Shown one piece after another: positions 14,476 through 17,905 of a stretch of DNA of 17,905 nucleotides (the first letter of the stretch is position 1; every line of letters begins with the position of its first letter). Both the position numbers and the translations under genes were made by a program. The DNA is from Clostridiaceae bacterium (lineage in GTDB: Bacteria; Bacillota; Clostridia; Acetivibrionales; DUMC01): positions 1 to 17,905 of the forward strand of contig JAAZDH010000244.1 in assembly GCA_012512865.1 (NCBI GenBank), in the 5' to 3' direction. The notes below the pieces were generated by a model that saw nothing but the letters and a program-made list of their open reading frames with translations, was not told where the DNA came from and did no database searches.

Positions 14476-15447
14476 TCTTGGCAAAAAACCTGCCCTCTCG
14501 ATAATGACAGGCACTATGGATTCCCATCCCACGGCCATGATGTGTATACCTTTAACACCTTCTATCTTTCTTATTTCATCAATCAACTCAAGGGCAATTT
14601 TAACGCCCTCCTCCTCCTGGGAAGCCGCCCTTGCCATCCTTTCAATAAAGATATCGGGCACGGCCATCCCTGCAACCATCTTTGTCATTTCAATGGATTT
14701 CAGCGACTTGTTAACAAGAATTCCAGCCAATATAAAGGCCTTCTCATGCAGTCCTTCCTTTCTTACCTTCTCCATCCACCTTGCAAACCTTTCCACGTCG
14801 TAAATCGCCTGTGTCTGGATAAACCTGGCTCCTGCCCTTATCTTTTTTACAAACCTTATAAACTGGAGCTCCTCGGGGTCTGCAAAGGGATTTGCCGTTG
14901 CCCCTATGAAAAACTCGGGCGGTGTTTTTATGCTCTTTCCATTAATGAAAACCTTCTCTTCCTTCATCCCCCTTAAGGCATTTATAAGCTGGATGGAGTC
15001 TATATCGTAAACATTCTTGGATTCCGGGTGATTCCCGAAGGACTGGTGATCCCCGGAAAGACACAAAACATTCTTAAGTCCCAGGGCATAAGCCCCCAGG
15101 AGGTCACTTTGGATTGCAATCCTGTTCCTGTCGCGGCAGGTCATTTGCACCACTGCTTCCAGGCCTTCCTGCTGTACCAGGTATGCTGCTGCAATACTGG
15201 ACATCCTTACCACGGCCGTCTGGTTGTCGGTTATATTGGCCGCATCCACCAATCCCAGCAGCTCGCGGGCCTTATTGCGGACAAAATCAGCATTGGCGCT
15301 CATTGGAGGACCGATTTCTGCAGTAACGGAAAAATGGCCGGCCTCCAGCACTTTTTGCAAATGACTTGCAGCTTTTGTTCCGGTTTTTGCTTCCACGCTT
15401 CCCGTCTCATTTTTATCGATATTATCCTTCCTTAACTCCTGGCTCAA
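14464..15447 (-). CDS. metF: Methylenetetrahydrofolate reductase catalytic subunit
   Basis: MetF reduces 5,10-methylene-THF to 5-methyl-THF on FMN or FAD. The 327-residue product shows the reductase barrel: FSVTAEIGPP with the acidic catalytic residue, VDAANITDNQTAVVRMSS, QMTCRDRNRIAIQSDLLGA, a CLSGDHQSFG flavin-binding loop, FFIGATANPF and RFIQTQAIYD. Start: TTG at 15447, whose TTGA overlaps the metV stop. AGGAGG at 15455-15460 lies 7 nt upstream. The longer reading from 15504 would overlap metV by 61 bp and has no such site. About 25 N-terminal residues (to about 27) are charged and unconserved. In type-III MetF systems the protein pairs with MetV and takes electrons from an Hdr/Mvh- or Rnf-type partner instead of NAD(P)H; the neighbours indicate Hdr/Flx. 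Confidence 0.95.
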   Translation of the reverse strand: MSQELRKDNIDKNETGSVEAKTGTKAASHLQKVLEAGHFSVTAEIGPPMSANADFVRNKARELLGLVDAANITDNQTAVVRMSSIAAAYLVQQEGLEAVVQMTCRDRNRIAIQSDLLGAYALGLKNVLCLSGDHQSFGNHPESKNVYDIDSIQLINALRGMKEEKVFINGKSIKTPPEFFIGATANPFADPEELQFIRFVKKIRAGARFIQTQAIYDVERFARWMEKVRKEGLHEKAFILAGILVNKSLKSIEMTKMVAGMAVPDIFIERMARAASQEEEGVKIALELIDEIRKIEGVKGIHIMAVGWESIVPVIIERAGFLPRPAV

Positions 15448-16112
15448 AGCACGACCTCCTTTTTCTCCACTTTCCTGGGACCGCCGTCCCTGCTGCTTCT
15501 CCAATCTTTCGGAGGCATTATTTCATACAGGTTTTCAAGCATCCCCAGGGCCTTAAGCCTGTCATAAATCAGCTGCCACCCGCAATCTATACCAGGATTT
15601 ATTTCGCATTTTCCATTGGATGAACCGCCGCAAGGCCCGTTAAAATTGCTTTTCGAGCACCTCGTCACGGGGCATACCCCGCCCGTTTTCTCCAGGATGC
15701 AATCACCGCATCCCTGGCACATTTCGGTCCATATCCCAACATCCCTGGTAACGCCCATGAACTTGGTATTTAATCCCGGCAGCACGGGCTTTTCCTTGAA
15801 TTTCTCTGCCATGAACTGGACCCCTGCACCGCAGCCAAGGGATAGTATTGCTTCGCAGTCCCCGATTTCATGGGCTATGTCATCAAGAAATTCAATATCG
15901 CACTGCCTCTTGGGCGTAACAACCTTTACTTCCAGGGGCCTCTCCTGCTCCAGTCTCTTGATTCTTAAAGCAGATGCAAGGGTTAAAGCTTCCTTCTCGC
16001 CCCCTGCCATGCACACTGTAACACATGTGCCGCAAGCGGCAACAGCTATTTTATTAAATTTGTCCAGGTATCTTATTATCTCTTCAACAGGTTTCTGCTC
16101 CGCAACTATCAA
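15444..16112 (-). CDS. metV: MetV, zinc/iron-sulfur partner of methylene-THF reductase
   Basis: The 222-residue product matches MetV (methylenetetrahydrofolate reductase C-terminal family). It has the N-terminal CGTCVTVC motif (C27, C30, C34), isolated C71, C86 and C94 (LGCGAGVQ), and a ferredoxin-like CQGCGDC at 132-138 followed by C147 and C152. The NGPCGG motif (C161) leads to C169 and C177. MetV is needed for MetF activity in acetogens such as Moorella and is thought to feed electrons to the MetF flavin. The start is TTG 16112 after AAGGGGATC; this is 23 bp from the upstream hybrid gene, so they are cotranscribed. The gene overlaps metF by four bases. Confidence 0.94.
   Translation of the reverse strand: MIVAEQKPVEEIIRYLDKFNKIAVAACGTCVTVCMAGGEKEALTLASALRIKRLEQERPLEVKVVTPKRQCDIEFLDDIAHEIGDCEAILSLGCGAGVQFMAEKFKEKPVLPGLNTKFMGVTRDVGIWTEMCQGCGDCILEKTGGVCPVTRCSKSNFNGPCGGSSNGKCEINPGIDCGWQLIYDRLKALGMLENLYEIMPPKDWRSSRDGGPRKVEKKEVVL
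15454..15460 (-). promoter_or_regulatory. Ribosome binding site fixing the metF TTG start
   Basis: AGGAGGT on the minus strand, 6-7 nt before TTG 15447, lies inside the final codons of metV. The stop-start overlap TTGA implies translational coupling of metV and metF, consistent with an equimolar MetFV complex. Confidence 0.75.
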
Positions 16113-16135
16113 CCAGATCCCCTTCTTTCATTATC

Positions 16136-17770
16136 CTATTTCGCCAAGCGTGAACCAATTAATGTATTTATCTGTTCTTCTGCTGCATGGGGCATGGCAT
16201 GGGAAAGCTGTGCATACCCTATCTTCTCTTCATCAATCCCCAAATCATGCAAAAGCTTTCTTGCCCTTGCAACATGAAGCTTCGCCCTCTTGTTTCCCTC
16301 AAAGTGCTTACATGCCTTATCGATGCAGGTTAAAACCAGGACATTTTCAAAGTCCTCAAGCTGGCTGATAAGCATCCCGGGGTTTATCCTCCCGCCGCAG
16401 CTTACCGGTTCAACTTCAATTTCTCCGGTAATGTCTTCAATGCTTCTAAAATGTTTCAACAGTTTTCTTACGGCTATTTCCCCGGAATTTTCACAGCAAA
16501 TTATTTTCAGGGCTTTTTTACGTGCGCTGCCACCGGCTGTATCACGCCCACCTGTACGTTCATCAATGCTTACGCCTATGCATTCACCCGTATTCTCGCC
16601 TGCACTTTCGTCCGCGCCATCCTGCCTGCCAGCTTTTTCAACATTGGCCTTCACGAGCCTTACGGCATTTGCAGGGCAAACCGACACGCATATTCCGCAG
16701 CCGTAACATGCATTTTTCAAGCATTTCATCATGGAGTTCTCATCATCGGGGTACATTGCCTGGTGGGTACATACCCTGTAGCAGGTATAACAAAAGGCAC
16801 ATTTTTCACCATCCACCTGGGCGTAATACAGCCCGTATCCCGGCTCAAACCCGTCCCGGGCTGCTGCAGCAAAATCTTCCATGCCATTTTCAAGCTCCGC
16901 CATGTCATCACTTATGGAAGCTATTGTAAAATTGACACACCCATCCAGCTCCCAGTCCCCGCCGGGCAAAGCTTTCGTATTAATAAAGTAAACCCCCCTG
17001 CGGCTTGTCAGGGCAGGATACAAAAAATACCTCTCCCCGTTTGGAAATCCTTCATCATCAAGCTTAAGCCTTAAAAGCCTGAAAACCTTGTCCAGCTTTT
17101 CTCCCGGGACAAGGGGTGATGCCCATACCAAAAGGCCTGCTTCAATGAAGGCAGCCCCTATTTCATGCAGCACTTCTACTTTAAAAGCATCCCTGCCCGT
17201 GTCATATTTAACGGAAACGTCATCGTACCGAATAAATGTAACCCCTGAATTTCTCACTTCCGAGTAAAGCCCTTCAAGGCTTTTTCCTGCCGATCCTGCA
17301 GTTCTCATGAACTTAAAGAGGAAGAAAACCTCCCTTTTTCTCCTTACAAGTTCAATAGCCCTGGTTAATGCATAACAGGTGTTGTAAGCCTCAGATTCAC
17401 CAGGATAATCAAGGAGAAAAACAACTGGCAGCTTGTTGCCTGAATACCGCTCCAAGCTATCTTTTCCAGTATTCCGGTTGTCCTCATCACGGCATTGCCC
17501 CGCAAGCTCGCTTAAAGAAAGCACGGGCATGAAGTCGTCAACCCCGGGAAACGGAACTGCGCTTGGTTTCTCGGTAATAATGATATGGGTCGCGGAAAGG
17601 GAGTTAAGCTGGTTGTTTTCAATTGTTGTTATTGTAAAATTGCCTGCTTCACCATCAATTTTCCCAATACAATCTATATCATCAAGAAGAATGGCATCCA
17701 GGCCTTTTTTATTCAGCCTTTCCTCCAGCAAACCATTAATCGTGTTTTTCCCGATAATTGCTATTCTCAT
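16136..17770 (-). CDS. Degenerate HdrA-like protein fused to a divergent MvhD-like domain
   Basis: A 544-residue protein that looks like a decayed HdrA paralogue. The N-terminus begins MRIAIIGKNTINGLL, a nucleotide-fold strand lacking the HdrA glycine loop. Residues 114-190 (LPVVFLLDYPGESEAYNT up to FIRYDD) align by eye with the HdrA region that carries the CVGSRDE..YCSRVCC cluster, but all four cysteines are gone. Two ferredoxin clusters remain: C324/C327/C330/C334 and C355/C358/C361/C365. After a variable polar linker (about 377-418) an MvhD-like domain follows: CCENSG (C425, C426), SCGGR (C458) and TCIDKACKHFEGN (C482, C487), matching CNWC, PCSGR and GCHPGDCHYLTGN of true MvhD. It probably shuttles electrons between the MetFV and Hdr/Flx parts. 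ATG 17770 follows AGGGAG. Whether it binds FAD is doubtful. Confidence 0.8.
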   Translation of the reverse strand: MRIAIIGKNTINGLLEERLNKKGLDAILLDDIDCIGKIDGEAGNFTITTIENNQLNSLSATHIIITEKPSAVPFPGVDDFMPVLSLSELAGQCRDEDNRNTGKDSLERYSGNKLPVVFLLDYPGESEAYNTCYALTRAIELVRRKREVFFLFKFMRTAGSAGKSLEGLYSEVRNSGVTFIRYDDVSVKYDTGRDAFKVEVLHEIGAAFIEAGLLVWASPLVPGEKLDKVFRLLRLKLDDEGFPNGERYFLYPALTSRRGVYFINTKALPGGDWELDGCVNFTIASISDDMAELENGMEDFAAAARDGFEPGYGLYYAQVDGEKCAFCYTCYRVCTHQAMYPDDENSMMKCLKNACYGCGICVSVCPANAVRLVKANVEKAGRQDGADESAGENTGECIGVSIDERTGGRDTAGGSARKKALKIICCENSGEIAVRKLLKHFRSIEDITGEIEVEPVSCGGRINPGMLISQLEDFENVLVLTCIDKACKHFEGNKRAKLHVARARKLLHDLGIDEEKIGYAQLSHAMPHAAEEQINTLIGSRLAK

Positions 17771-17840
17771 TTTTTACTCCCTGCAGCTCCTTTATATTTG
17801 TATGGTTTTAGTTTTTACCCTTTGCTTTTTACTTTAAATT

Positions 17841-17905
17841 CTACTGGATATCGCGGGCTATTTCACTTGCTATCGCCAGCGATTGGGCATATACTTCCTC
17901 TATTC
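17841..17905 (-). CDS. C-terminal end of an unidentified upstream gene
   Basis: One minus-strand frame stays open from the window edge to TAG at 17841-17843. It encodes about 20 helical residues ending ASEIARDIQ. Position, 70 bp before the next start, and amino-acid composition suggest the tail of a real gene in the same operon. Too little is visible to name it. Confidence 0.5.
   Translation of the reverse strand, partial: IEEVYAQSLAIASEIARDIQ

Noticed and set aside
15448..15504. Upstream extension of metF by 19 codons
   Set aside because: It would overlap metV by 61 bp and translates the perfect AGGAGG site belonging to the TTG start at 15447.

Overview
The window looks like a chromosomal segment of a strictly anaerobic, acetogen-like or syntrophic Clostridia-type bacterium. 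Reasons: strong AGGAGG-type ribosome binding sites, several TTG/GTG starts, moderate GC with very AT-rich spacers, and a nearly complete methyl (Eastern) branch of the Wood-Ljungdahl pathway next to heterodisulfide-reductase-type electron-transfer proteins. Every gene I accept lies on the minus strand, so transcription runs from position 17905 down to 1.

In transcription order: the last codons of an unidentified gene (17841-17905); a 544-residue degenerate HdrA/MvhD hybrid; metV and metF (methylene-THF reductase); hdrC; a 1501-residue HdrA-GltD-HdrA fusion; an mvhD/flxD gene; two FrhB/AsrA-like iron-sulfur proteins (flxC-like, flxB-like); an FAD/NAD-binding [2Fe-2S] reductase (flxA-like). After a 353-bp AT-rich spacer with a possible promoter come fhs (formate-THF ligase), fchA (cyclohydrolase/cyclodeaminase family), folD (methylene-THF dehydrogenase) and a D-lyxose-isomerase-like cupin. 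A probable terminator and a large foldback element follow, then the 5' part of an hflK-like SPFH gene with its own extended -10 promoter.

The genes fit one pathway: formate -> formyl-THF (Fhs) -> methenyl-THF (FchA) -> methylene-THF (FolD) -> methyl-THF (MetF/MetV). The reductase step is linked genetically to an Flx/Hdr-type module. Flx-Hdr complexes are proposed to use NADH in flavin-based electron bifurcation. Here the module has no hdrB, carries an HdrA with an embedded NADPH-oxidoreductase-like domain, and is accompanied by a degenerate HdrA-MvhD hybrid. The inference is an NAD(P)H-linked, possibly ferredoxin-coupled methylene-THF reductase complex in which MetFV occupies the place normally held by HdrB.

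Two other observations stand out. FolD has lost two of the three residues linked to cyclohydrolase activity, which makes sense of the adjacent fchA. The spacers are unusual: many are filled with local, degenerate repeats of about 12-15 nt, different in each spacer, often starting at or just before the upstream stop codon. One spacer instead holds a foldback element of roughly 215 bp with nested hairpins.
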